DNA from: Cryobacterium arcticum
Lineage (GTDB): Bacteria; Actinomycetota; Actinomycetes; Actinomycetales; Microbacteriaceae
DNA length: 64,000 nucleotides
Direction: 5' to 3'
Assembly: GCF_003185895.1 (NCBI RefSeq)
Contig: NZ_QHLY01000005.1
Coordinates: forward strand, 124,001 to 188,000
Under the pieces are notes generated by a model, which had not been told where the DNA came from, did no database searches, and saw nothing but the letters and a program-made list of their open reading frames with translations. A program made the position numbers and the translations under genes. This document shows positions 57,172 through 64,000 of this stretch, piece by piece. Positions within the stretch are counted from its first letter, which is position 1. Every line of letters begins with the position of its first letter.

Positions 57172-58646
57172 ACGACAGCCTCATCCGGGAAGTCCTGAAC
57201 GCCCAAGGCCATGGCCTGCTGGCGGCGCTTGCGCATCGAGGGCGCGGCGACCGCGCCGACGATCGCGAGGGCAGCCACACCGGCGCACACCCAGAAGCCG
57301 ATCACGAAGGCGTCACCGGTGGGCAGCCCCTGCGGGGTGCTGTTCGACGAGATCAGCGCGGCGATCACGGCCGTGCCGACGCTGCTGCCGATGGTGCGCG
57401 CGATGGTGTTCACGCCGATCGCCTCACCGGTCTGCTGCGCCGGAACGCTCTCGATGATCGCGTTGGAAGCCGACGCCAGGGCCAGGCCGATGCCGGCACC
57501 GGTGAACAGTCCGGAGACCACGATCTGCCAGAGCTGGTCGTGGGCGATGCCGGGAATCACGAACGCGATGGTGACGAAGACGGCGCCCAGCAGCATCGGC
57601 GGCTTCGGTCCGAACTTGCTCACCAACATGCCGGCCAGGGGTCCGAACACCACCATCATCAGCACGGTCGGCAGCAGGAACAGGCCGGCCTCCGACACCG
57701 ATTCGCCGAAGCCGTAGCCGGTCGCGGCCGGCAGCTGCAGCAGGGTGGGCACGAGCACGAAGGTGCCGAACATGGCGAAGCCGAAGATGAGGGCGACGAC
57801 ATGGGCGGTCCACACACCGCGCACCTTCATCAGGCGCATGTCGATGAGCGGTTCCTTCACCCGCAGTTCGACGAAGACGAACACCACCAGGGCGATGGCG
57901 CCCAGGGCGAGCAGGCCGATGGTCTCGCCGGAGCCCCAGCCCCAGTTCGCGCCCTCGCTGATGGCGAGCAGCAGCGACACGAGTGCCACGGTGAGGATGC
58001 CGGCGCCGAGCACGTCGAGACGGCCAGGGGTCTTCACGGGCGATTCGGGCATCCCGAAGATCACGCCGAGCAGGGCGATGACGATGAGCACCAAGGGCAG
58101 CCAGAACAGCCAGTGCCAGGAGAGGTTCTCCACGATGGGGCCGGCCGCCACGATGCCGACGCCGGCGCCAACACCGAAGATGGCCGAGAGCAGGCCGATG
58201 GTCACCCCGACCTTCTCGCGCGGCAGTTCGTCGCGGACGATGCCGATGGACAGCGGCATGATGGCGCCGGCCGCCCCCTGCAGGGCGCGCGCGACGATGA
58301 GCACGCCGAGGTTCGGGGCCAGGGCGGCGAGCAGGGTGCCCACCAGCAGGAGGGCCAGCACGATGATGAGGATGCGGCGCTTGCCGACCATGTCGCCCAA
58401 CCGGCCGAGGATCGGTGTGAGCACGGCGGCGGAGAGCAGGTAGGCGGTGAGCACCCACGCCGCGTCTCCGGTCGAGACGCCGAGGTCTTGCCCGATCGTG
58501 GCGAGCGCGGGGGCGACCAGCGACTGGAGCACGGCGAACGACAGGCCGCCCAGCGACAGGAAGAGAACCAGCAGGGAGCTGTGGATTTTGCGACCGGTGG
58601 CCGCCGGAACTGAACCCGTGACGGGCTCCTGAACGATCTGGGACAT
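57168..58646 (-). CDS. DHA2-family MFS drug efflux transporter
   Basis: The 492-residue transporter has about 14 membrane segments, with LGRLGDMVGKRRIL (motif A), ARALQGAAGAIMPLSIGIVRDELP (motif B region) and AGPIVENLSWHWLFWLPL. It exports toxic compounds. A divergent TetR gene begins 130 bp upstream, and two inverted 20-bp operator copies lie in the gap; the pump is presumably derepressed by its substrates. ATG 58646 is the natural start before a hydrophilic N-terminus. Confidence 0.9.
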   Translation of the reverse strand: MSQIVQEPVTGSVPAATGRKIHSSLLVLFLSLGGLSFAVLQSLVAPALATIGQDLGVSTGDAAWVLTAYLLSAAVLTPILGRLGDMVGKRRILIIVLALLLVGTLLAALAPNLGVLIVARALQGAAGAIMPLSIGIVRDELPREKVGVTIGLLSAIFGVGAGVGIVAAGPIVENLSWHWLFWLPLVLIVIALLGVIFGMPESPVKTPGRLDVLGAGILTVALVSLLLAISEGANWGWGSGETIGLLALGAIALVVFVFVELRVKEPLIDMRLMKVRGVWTAHVVALIFGFAMFGTFVLVPTLLQLPAATGYGFGESVSEAGLFLLPTVLMMVVFGPLAGMLVSKFGPKPPMLLGAVFVTIAFVIPGIAHDQLWQIVVSGLFTGAGIGLALASASNAIIESVPAQQTGEAIGVNTIARTIGSSVGTAVIAALISSNSTPQGLPTGDAFVIGFWVCAGVAALAIVGAVAAPSMRKRRQQAMALGVQDFPDEAVV

Positions 58647-58661
58647 GCGACTCCGAGCTCT

Positions 58662-58727
58662 ATGTAAACAAGTGCTGACTTAGGCACTGTAGGCGAGACA
58701 TCCCCTCAAGTCAACATCTGTTTACAT
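58662..58727. promoter_or_regulatory. Inverted TetR operator pair between DHA2 pump and TetR gene
   Basis: ATGTAAACAAGTGCTGACTT at 58662-58681 reappears in inverted form at 58708-58727 as ATGTAAACAGATGTTGACTT, 17 of 20 matching. Each copy is itself a degenerate palindrome of TGTnnACA words. One copy lies in each gene's promoter, so one TetR protein could control both. Confidence 0.85.
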
Positions 58728-58776
58728 CGGCGAAACATACCTGTACCGTTGAGGCAACCGAAGGGAACCGAGAACC

Positions 58777-59415
58777 ATGCGCGTACCGACTGTGCTGGGC
58801 GCCAAGCAGGACGCAGAGACCCCGGCTGCGAACCGGTCCCGGGATGCCGCCAGCACCCGGCTGTTGTTGCTCAAAGCCGCGCGCCGTCGCTTCGCCCGCC
58901 ACGGCTACTCCACCACCACGGTGCGGGATATCGCCGCCGATGCCGGGGTGAACGTAGCGTTGATCAACCGCTACTTCAGCTCCAAAGAGGGCCTCTTCGA
59001 AGCCTGCCTCCGCCAGGTCGGTGAAGACCTCGGGCGCCCGGCGGGGAGCACGACCACCATCGAGCACACCCTCGAGAAGATGCTCACGCGAGTCGCCGAC
59101 CAGCCCTCCGGCGACCACACCATGCAGCTGTTGCTGCTGCTGCGCTCGTCCGGCGACGACCGGGCCGATCAGATTCGGCTCAGCACGCTGCGCTCCTTCA
59201 CCGAAGGCATTGCCACCTCGGCGGGTTGGCAGGCCGGATCCGCCGATGATGACAAACTCCTGCTGCGCGCCCAGATCGCCATGGCCACGGCCCTCGGCGT
59301 GGTGCTACTGCGCTCATCGACCGGGCTCGAGCCACTGGCCTCGGCCACCGCGGAAGACCTGCGCGACCCGCTCGGCGAAGTTCTGGCCACCCTGGTCGCG
59401 CCGACAGGATTGTGA
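58777..59415 (+). CDS. TetR-family regulator of the divergent DHA2 pump
   Basis: The 212-residue protein has TetR HTH RLLLLKAARRRFARHGYSTTTVRDIAADAGVNVALINRYFSSKEGLFEACL near residues 28-78 and a helical C-terminal domain. The ligand is unknown but probably a drug or lipophilic compound, given the divergent pump. It should bind the paired operators at 58662-58727 and repress both genes. ATG 58777 follows a GAAGGGAACC stretch. Confidence 0.9.
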   Translation: MRVPTVLGAKQDAETPAANRSRDAASTRLLLLKAARRRFARHGYSTTTVRDIAADAGVNVALINRYFSSKEGLFEACLRQVGEDLGRPAGSTTTIEHTLEKMLTRVADQPSGDHTMQLLLLLRSSGDDRADQIRLSTLRSFTEGIATSAGWQAGSADDDKLLLRAQIAMATALGVVLLRSSTGLEPLASATAEDLRDPLGEVLATLVAPTGL

Positions 59416-59445
59416 AGTGAGGGTGTCCTAACTTAGGGTTTACCT
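59413..59445. promoter_or_regulatory. Possible iron box before the siderophore-interacting protein gene
   Basis: The reverse strand at 59413-59431 reads TTAGGACACCCTCACTTCA, about 12 of 19 matches to the DtxR/IdeR consensus. The neighbouring CCTAACTTAGG (59427-59437) is a perfect palindrome of half-boxes. It overlaps the end of the TetR gene and lies within 35 bp of the start of the flavoprotein gene. Confidence 0.35.
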
Positions 59446-59447
59446 CG

Positions 59448-60278
59448 ATGACAATTCCCACAGTGCGCCCGCCTCGTCCCGTTCGTCCGCAAACCACCCT
59501 CGAGGTGGTGCGACGCGAACAACTCAGCCCGCACCTCGTGCGCATCGTGCTGTCCGGCGCCGAATTCGACGACTTCGTGACCAACGAGTCCACCGACAAG
59601 TATGTGAAGATCTTCTTCGCCAAGCCCGAACTGGGCCTCCGCCGCCCCTATGACCTGGTGGCACTGCGCGACACGCTCGCCCCTGAGGACCTCCCGGTGA
59701 CGCGCACCTACACCGTGCGCAACGTCGACGCCGAAGCCCGAACCCTCTCGATCGACTTCGTCGTGCACGGTGACGACGGCCTGGCCGGACCGTGGGCGGA
59801 TGCCGCCAAGCCCGGCGACCTGCTCACCTTCTCCGGCCCCGGCGGCGGCTACGCCCCGGACCCCCGAGCCGACTGGCACCTCTTCGCCGGCGACCAGTCC
59901 GCACTGCCTGCCATCGCCTCCGCCCTGGAAGCCCTGCCCGCGTCGGCGACCGGGCTGGCCTTCATCCAGGTCGCCGACGCCACCGAGATCCTGCAGCTGA
60001 CGGCGCCGCCCGCCGTGGCCGTGCAGTGGCTGTTCGGCCAGAGCCCGGCGCTCCTCGTCGACGCCGTGGAGGGCGCGACCTGGTTGCCCGGCCGCCCGCA
60101 GATCTTCGCGCACGGCGAGAGAAGCGCGATGAAGGGCCTGCGCGAGGTCTTCAGCGCCCGCGGCGTGCAGCGGGCCGAGCTCTCCCTCTCGGGCTACTGG
60201 GCGCTTGGCCGCACCGAAGACAAATTCCAGGCCGAAAAGCGCGAACCCGTCGGCGTCATCCTCCCCGTTCCGGGCTAG
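59448..60278 (+). CDS. Siderophore-interacting protein (FAD-dependent ferric reductase-like)
   Basis: The 276-residue protein has the SIP layout: N-terminal FAD-binding barrel with VVRREQLSPHLVRIVLSG and TRTYTVRN, then HGDDGLAGPWADAAKPGDLLTFSGPGGGYAPDPRADWHLFAGDQSALPAIASALEAL. The C-terminal reductase half holds AHGERSAMKGLREVF and SGYWALGRTED. Such enzymes reduce ferric siderophores in the cytoplasm with NAD(P)H to release Fe2+. It lies 32 bp after the TetR gene and may be read from its own iron-regulated promoter. ATG 59448 lies in the TACCTCGATGAC segment; the Shine-Dalgarno is weak. Confidence 0.9.
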   Translation: MTIPTVRPPRPVRPQTTLEVVRREQLSPHLVRIVLSGAEFDDFVTNESTDKYVKIFFAKPELGLRRPYDLVALRDTLAPEDLPVTRTYTVRNVDAEARTLSIDFVVHGDDGLAGPWADAAKPGDLLTFSGPGGGYAPDPRADWHLFAGDQSALPAIASALEALPASATGLAFIQVADATEILQLTAPPAVAVQWLFGQSPALLVDAVEGATWLPGRPQIFAHGERSAMKGLREVFSARGVQRAELSLSGYWALGRTEDKFQAEKREPVGVILPVPG

Positions 60279-60305
60279 GCCGCGCCGCCGCGACGCTCGC
60301 CGGCG

Positions 60306-61169
60306 TCAGTCGGCCAGGGCGGCGTGCACCCGGGGGGCTTCGCGGCGGCCCTGTTCGCGGGCGGCGGCCACCAGGGCCGGCACGATCGCGGGGTCCATCA
60401 CGGTGCGGCCCTGCGCCCGCTTCGACGCGGCGTCCCGCAGCAGCACTTCCACCCGGCGGTTCGCGCCGAGCGCCGCGCGCTGTGTGGCGATGCGCGCCCA
60501 CGGCCCGATCGCGGCCGTGCTCGGCGCGAGTGCGATCACCGGGCCGGATCCCGGCGCGAGGTCGAGGTTCAGGGTGGAGCGCATGCCGCCGTCCAGGTAT
60601 CGCCGTCCTTCGATCGGGATGGGCGCCGTCGACAGCGGCACCGCGCAGCTGGCGGCGACCGCGTCGACCAGTGCGACCCCGTCGCTCCGGGTGAAGGTCC
60701 GTGCCTGGCCGGTTTCGGCGTCGACGGCCACGATGCGCACGGATGCGTCCGTCCAGTCGTGCACGGGAAGGCGGGCCTCGATGATTGTGCGCATCCGCTC
60801 GATCGTGGCGTCGTCGGTGCCGAGGGCCAGCTGCCCGAGCCGCCGGGCGGCGTGCTCGGGGCTGCGCACGAGGAACTGGGCGCGGGACAGCCGGACCAGA
60901 TCACCGAGGCCGAGGCCGGTGGCCGTTTCGTAGGGCACCCCCGCGCGTTGCCGCTCGTACAGCTGCGCCAGCGGTGTGCCGCCGGCGATCTGGGCGGCCA
61001 CGACGGCGCCGGCGCTGGTGCCGAGGAGTACGGCGTCAGCCGTGACGCTCACCCCTTCGGCGGCGAGGCCGGCCAGGATGCCCACTTCCCAGGCGATGCC
61101 GGCCACACCTCCGCCGCCGAGCACCCAGACCGGGGAGGTGTCGGACGGTGCAGTTGGGGACGGTGGCAT
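60306..61169 (-). CDS. Patatin-like phospholipase
   Basis: The 287-residue protein has the patatin signature set: oxyanion GGGGVAGIAWEVGILAGL, the nucleophile GTSAGA (Ser52), and the catalytic dyad Asp in YLDGGM. It should hydrolyse acyl ester bonds in lipids, in the cytoplasm or at the membrane. There is no signal peptide or membrane segment. It converges on the siderophore-interacting protein gene with 27 bp between stops. ATG 61169 is the only sensible start; the first 12 residues are Pro/Ser/Thr-rich. Confidence 0.86.
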   Translation of the reverse strand: MPPSPTAPSDTSPVWVLGGGGVAGIAWEVGILAGLAAEGVSVTADAVLLGTSAGAVVAAQIAGGTPLAQLYERQRAGVPYETATGLGLGDLVRLSRAQFLVRSPEHAARRLGQLALGTDDATIERMRTIIEARLPVHDWTDASVRIVAVDAETGQARTFTRSDGVALVDAVAASCAVPLSTAPIPIEGRRYLDGGMRSTLNLDLAPGSGPVIALAPSTAAIGPWARIATQRAALGANRRVEVLLRDAASKRAQGRTVMDPAIVPALVAAAREQGRREAPRVHAALAD

Positions 61170-61609
61170 GGCTTTCCTTCGGCGCGGCGGACGTGCTCGC
61201 GCTCAGGCTACTGCGGCGCCAGTGCGCTCGCCGCCCACCCAGCCAGATGGGTGGGTGTGGTGGTCAGCTCGGTCCGAGGGGTCTCCGGCCGAAACGCGGA
61301 GTTGCACATCCCCCGGCCCATGCCGAGGATGGCGTCGACCTGCTGGCGTGGGCTCAGACCGCTGACAACGAGTCGAGCTGGAGCTCGACTCCCCCGGACT
61401 GGGCGGTGGCGCCGTGCTTTCGGCATCGGGATTAATGCCTGCATCGCTGCGGCCGTCATCATGGCCAGAACCCTGGCCGCCGTGCCCTGGTTGAAGCCGC
61501 ACGGTCTGCGGATTCTGCTTGCGGTGGTTCTCGGCGCGGTGTGGGGACTCCTCATCGCACTGGTCACGCACGGTCCCTGCCCCTGGCAGTTCGGCTGATC
61601 GGTCTCAGC
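61170..61609. other. 440-bp region with at most one tiny open frame
   Basis: The left part, up to about 61430, shows no coding pattern on either strand; open frames there translate to Arg/Pro-rich shadow. From 61461 a short frame encodes a plausible single-helix membrane peptide (listed separately). No clear promoter or terminator was found. Confidence 0.5.
61461..61598 (+). CDS. Possible 45-residue single-helix membrane peptide
   Basis: The frame encodes MARTLAAVPWLKPHG, then a hydrophobic helix RILLAVVLGAVWGLLIAL, and a short tail ending CPWQFG. The helix is well formed and flanked by Lys/His and polar residues, unlike the surrounding shadow frames. No good Shine-Dalgarno precedes the ATG and the frame is open upstream, so the real start may be elsewhere. 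It may equally be chance. Confidence 0.3.
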   Translation: MARTLAAVPWLKPHGLRILLAVVLGAVWGLLIALVTHGPCPWQFG

Positions 61610-62101
61610 TCAGCCCGCCGACAACACCTCGGCCGCGAAGCCCGCGGTGCGAGCGCGCAGCATCTCCATGCGCTCGTCCCGCGCCGCGGCCACATCGAAG
61701 CCGAGATAGGCCACCGACGGCAGCTTGCGCACGTTCACCGAGCACTGGAACGACTCACAGGCCAGGATGCCCACGGTGTTTCCGTTCCGACCGGACGGAC
61801 CGGCCTTGACGGCGCTGAACAGCACCACCTCGTTGGGCAGCCGAACGTCACGGCACCAGGAGCACTGCGCACGCCGCCGCAGCGAGGCATCCGCCTGTCG
61901 GAGCACGATGCCCACCGGCTCGCCGTCGACCGGCACGACGATGTACGACCGTCGCTTCATTTTGGCGTCACGCCAACCCAGGTAGTCCAGGGCGCTCCAG
62001 TCGATCTCGGCGAGACCGGCGGGCAGGGTGATGTCCGCGACGACCTTGCGGGAGGCGTTCACGAACGAGGTCAGGATGGTGGCTGGGGTCAGCGGCAACA
62101 T
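61610..62101 (-). CDS. FBP (FusB-like EF-G-binding) domain protein
   Basis: The 163-residue protein has an N-terminal helical part (PATILTSFVNASRKVVADITLP), WSALDYLGWRDAKMKRRSYIVVP, and a C-terminal treble-clef zinc finger with CSWCRD and CESFQCSVNVRK. This is the layout of FusB/FBP proteins, which bind EF-G and in staphylococci rescue ribosomes from fusidic acid; actinobacterial members are mostly uncharacterised. ATG 62101 is chosen over a TTG at 62113 that overlaps the upstream stop codon. It is last in a TetR-SGNH-FBP operon. Confidence 0.82.
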   Translation of the reverse strand: MLPLTPATILTSFVNASRKVVADITLPAGLAEIDWSALDYLGWRDAKMKRRSYIVVPVDGEPVGIVLRQADASLRRRAQCSWCRDVRLPNEVVLFSAVKAGPSGRNGNTVGILACESFQCSVNVRKLPSVAYLGFDVAAARDERMEMLRARTAGFAAEVLSAG

Positions 62102-62109
62102 GGGCGTTC

Positions 62110-63300
62110 TCAATCGGTAGAAGCGTCGGACGGGGCGGCATCGAAGGCGAGCGCGGCGAACCGGTGCCCCATGCTCTGGTGCACCTCTGCCCCGGGGTGC
62201 AGGCCGTCGGCGAGCGGGAACTCGACGTGGTCCGCGCTGCCGTAGAGCTCGGTGCCATCCAGCAGGAACAGGGCCGGATCGGTCAGCGCGCGCTGGGCCA
62301 CGATCTGGGCGAGGTCGGCGCGGATGGTCTGCAGGGTCATGGCACCGAACGGCACCTGCGCGGCATCACCGCTGGCGAGAAACCGCACCTGGCCGGTGGC
62401 GAAGGAGGCAGGATCCGGCGCCGACGGTCCGGGCACGCTCTCGTGGATCGGGCAGTAGATCGGCGACACCACCACGAGCGGGGTGGTGGGGTGCCCCTCG
62501 CGGATGGTGTCGAGAAAGCCGTGCACGGCAGGCACGAAGGCGCGCCGGCGCATGGCGTCCGCGTTCACCAGGTTGATGCCGATTTTCACGCTGATCCGAT
62601 CGGCCGGGGCGTCCCGGATCACTCGGGCCATGAACGGGTCGAGCATGGCGCTGCCGCCGAAGCCGAGGTTCACCAGGTCGAGGCCGCAGGCGCGGGCGGC
62701 CACGGCGGGCCAGGTTTCCGACGGCGAGGCCGCGTTCGAGCCGTGGCTGATCGAGCTGCCGTGGTGCACCCAGACCGGGCGGGGCGGGGCGGATGCCGGT
62801 GACACGGGCGCATCGGTGCGAAGCGCGACCAGCTCGGTGCGTTCGTTCCACGGCAGCCAGATCTCGATCTCCTTCTGCCCATCGGGCAGCCCGGCGAACA
62901 GGGCAGTGCCCACGCTGCCGCCACGCAATTCGGTGGTGCCGGCCTGCAGGTCGATCAGGATCTGATTACCGCCGGGGACACTGGCCTGGGCGATGAGCTG
63001 CCCGGCGATGCGCAGGTCGTACACGCCGTCCGGGCGGCCGGGAGCGCCGACATAGAGAGTCTTGGTCGGGCGCACATCAAGCGCCACGACGGACGCGGTC
63101 GTGCGAAAGAGCAGGCGCACACCGGCCGGCTGCGCCTCGGTCATCAGCAGCTGCGGGTCGGGGAATTGCTCGCGCACCCAGGTGGGCAGCCGGTGCGGAG
63201 TGAGGCCGTGCCCGGTGGGTTCGAGCTCGGCCGCGCCGCGGATGAGGTCTGCGGTGATCTCGGTGACGACAGGCGCGAGGGCGAGGGTATCGATAGTCAT
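62110..63300 (-). CDS. SGNH/GDSL-like hydrolase with N-terminal beta-sandwich
   Basis: The 396-residue protein has an N-terminal beta-rich domain of about 180 residues (RLLFRTTASVVALDVRPTKTLYVGAPGRPDGVYDLRIAGQ) and a C-terminal SGNH hydrolase with block I GSSISHG (nucleophile Ser), Gly in GFGGSA, Asn in KIGINLVN and the DGLHP catalytic Asp-His. This two-domain form resembles esterases of carbohydrates or small esters (CE2/GDSL-like). There is no signal peptide, so it should be cytoplasmic. It lies 6 bp after the TetR gene and is followed within 8 bp by the FBP gene. Confidence 0.83.
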   Translation of the reverse strand: MTIDTLALAPVVTEITADLIRGAAELEPTGHGLTPHRLPTWVREQFPDPQLLMTEAQPAGVRLLFRTTASVVALDVRPTKTLYVGAPGRPDGVYDLRIAGQLIAQASVPGGNQILIDLQAGTTELRGGSVGTALFAGLPDGQKEIEIWLPWNERTELVALRTDAPVSPASAPPRPVWVHHGSSISHGSNAASPSETWPAVAARACGLDLVNLGFGGSAMLDPFMARVIRDAPADRISVKIGINLVNADAMRRRAFVPAVHGFLDTIREGHPTTPLVVVSPIYCPIHESVPGPSAPDPASFATGQVRFLASGDAAQVPFGAMTLQTIRADLAQIVAQRALTDPALFLLDGTELYGSADHVEFPLADGLHPGAEVHQSMGHRFAALAFDAAPSDASTD

Positions 63301-63306
63301 GGGTGG

Positions 63307-63882
63307 TTACTCCGTCGGGGTGGGCCAGTTGCGCAGGGAGGTGTCGACGGCGTCGAGCACCCGGTGCCAGCTCTCGGCGGCCGACGGGGCGGAGTGGTCG
63401 AAACCGCCGCCGGCCTCGATCGCGACGAAGCCGTTGATGGCGCTGCCGAGCAGCCGAACGCCGTGTACCTCGTCGGCCGCCGTCAGGCCGTACCCGCTCA
63501 TGATCGCTCGGGCGAACCGGGCGATCCTGCCGCCATCGCTGGCGGCGGCGGCATCCGCGCTCAGCCGGCGTTGCGCAGCTTGCCACCGGCCGGGGTGCGC
63601 CCTGGCGTAGTCGCGGTGTGCGTTCGCGAAGGCGAAGAGGGCGTCCCGGCCGGACTTGCCGGCCAGGTCATCCGCGGCGCGGTCGGCCAATTCGTGCAGG
63701 GCGAGCAACGCCGTCTGGTCGAGCAATTCGTCGAGGCCGGTGATGTGCGAATAGACGCTGGCCGGCCGCACGTCGAACCGGCGCGCGAGCGCCGAGACCG
63801 TGACGGCCACGAGTCCGGCCTCGTCGGCGAGCTCCGCGGCGGCGCTCACCAGTCGAGCCTCGGTCACTCCTGCGCGAACCAT
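63307..63882 (-). CDS. TetR-family regulator with WHG-type C-terminal domain
   Basis: The 191-residue protein has HTH LVSAAAELADEAGLVAVTVSALARRFDVRPASVYSHITGLDELLDQ near residues 11-55. Its C-terminal part has WQAAQRR and the LLGSAINGFVAIEAGGGFDH block of the TetR_C_13/WHG group. It heads the operon with the SGNH hydrolase and FBP gene, so it is the probable autoregulator of that unit. ATG 63882 follows AGGAGG with 5-6 nt spacing. Confidence 0.87.
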   Translation of the reverse strand: MVRAGVTEARLVSAAAELADEAGLVAVTVSALARRFDVRPASVYSHITGLDELLDQTALLALHELADRAADDLAGKSGRDALFAFANAHRDYARAHPGRWQAAQRRLSADAAAASDGGRIARFARAIMSGYGLTAADEVHGVRLLGSAINGFVAIEAGGGFDHSAPSAAESWHRVLDAVDTSLRNWPTPTE

Positions 63883-63890
63883 TCGTCCTC

Positions 63891-63928
63891 CTACTATCTA
63901 TTGTTAATTACCTACAGTCTATAGGCAA
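63891..63928 (-). promoter_or_regulatory. AT-rich promoter/operator of the TetR-SGNH-FBP operon
   Basis: Read leftward, TTGCCT (63928-63923) is followed after 16-18 bp by AACAATAG-type sequence as a weak -10, in the only AT-rich pocket of the area. CTATCTATTG and the inverse of CTATAGGCAA face each other as a possible operator for the TetR product. Confidence 0.4.
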
Positions 63929-64000
63929 TCGCGTGCGGCCTGTGAACCGGCAGAATTCTCTGGCTTTCTCCGGTCGCCCGTGTCAATCTGAATCAGACCG

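Noticed and set aside
61203..61571. Leftward open frames of about 120 residues between the patatin and FBP genes
   Set aside because: Composition is Arg/Pro/Ser-rich shadow with no hydrophobic or motif structure and no ribosome-binding site.
1..64000. tRNA, rRNA, riboswitch, integrase, transposase or prophage signatures
   Set aside because: I looked for cloverleaf-like segments, conserved rRNA words, transposase DDE-type proteins and phage structural genes and saw none. A covariance-model scan would be decisive for small RNAs and was not possible.

Overview
The window looks like a chromosomal segment of a high-GC actinobacterium, most likely family Microbacteriaceae; a Cryobacterium-like genus is a guess. 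This rests on uniformly very high GC with strong third-position GC, the frequent GGATGC/GCATCC words typical of that family, many GTG starts, dense operons with 1-4 bp overlaps, a likely F420-dependent LLM oxidoreductase, and an ArsR with the Cys15-Cys16 layout known from corynebacteria. I saw no rRNA or tRNA gene, transposase, integrase, phage gene or CRISPR array, so it reads as metabolic and regulatory chromosome rather than a mobile island.

Layout. 1-1457: an M50-like membrane protease cut by the window edge and a VIT/CCC1 iron/manganese transporter with two DtxR/IdeR-like boxes. 1671-7568: a complete leftward ribose operon, rbsR(lacI)-rbsA-rbsC-rbsB-rbsK-rbsD, with twin operators at its promoter. 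7821-12081: a short-chain dehydrogenase, then a NitT/TauT-type (sulfonate/nitrate/taurine) ABC transporter. 12568-14676: acetyl-CoA synthetase. 14804-18306: a two-gene unit of a DUF4062/STAND-ATPase/TPR protein and a multi-pass membrane protein. 18441-28017: two alpha/beta hydrolases, a lipid kinase, a DUF1801 protein, lspA, an LLM oxidoreductase, a methyltransferase, a DUF1622 protein and a pair of CNNM/CBS (HlyC/CorC-like) proteins. 28233-36135: a sugar isomerase/oxidoreductase pair, TetR and MarR regulators with clear operators, a VOC protein, an AlkA-like glycosylase, a TetR/DHA2 efflux pair and a 2-hydroxyacid dehydrogenase.

36205-41152 holds a cluster that fits a D-to-L amino acid inversion pathway through N-succinyl intermediates: GNAT acyltransferase, OSBS/NSAR-type racemase and M20 deacylase, with a class IV aminotransferase and a SIS-domain protein that lacks the usual DNA-binding domain. 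41572-46943 is a ChvE/MmsAB-type multiple-sugar ABC transporter with a ROK repressor. 47034-53746 is an alpha-galactoside locus: ROK repressor, GH36 alpha-galactosidase, and a sugar importer without its own ATPase. 53765-56610 is an arsenic locus (acr3-arsC-arsM leftward, arsR divergent). 56701-63882: a hypothetical protein, a DHA2 efflux pump with a divergent TetR, a siderophore-interacting flavoprotein, a patatin-like protein, and a TetR/SGNH-hydrolase/FBP operon.

Between genes the window carries three families of short palindromic or tandem repeats: a nested double palindrome of about 72 bp lying 3-14 bp after stop codons, GGCACG-type palindromes, and TCTCGACAAGCTCGACCA arrays. At least seven promoters have visible paired operators, so many units look locally controlled. 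All assignments come from reading motifs and context; no database search was run.
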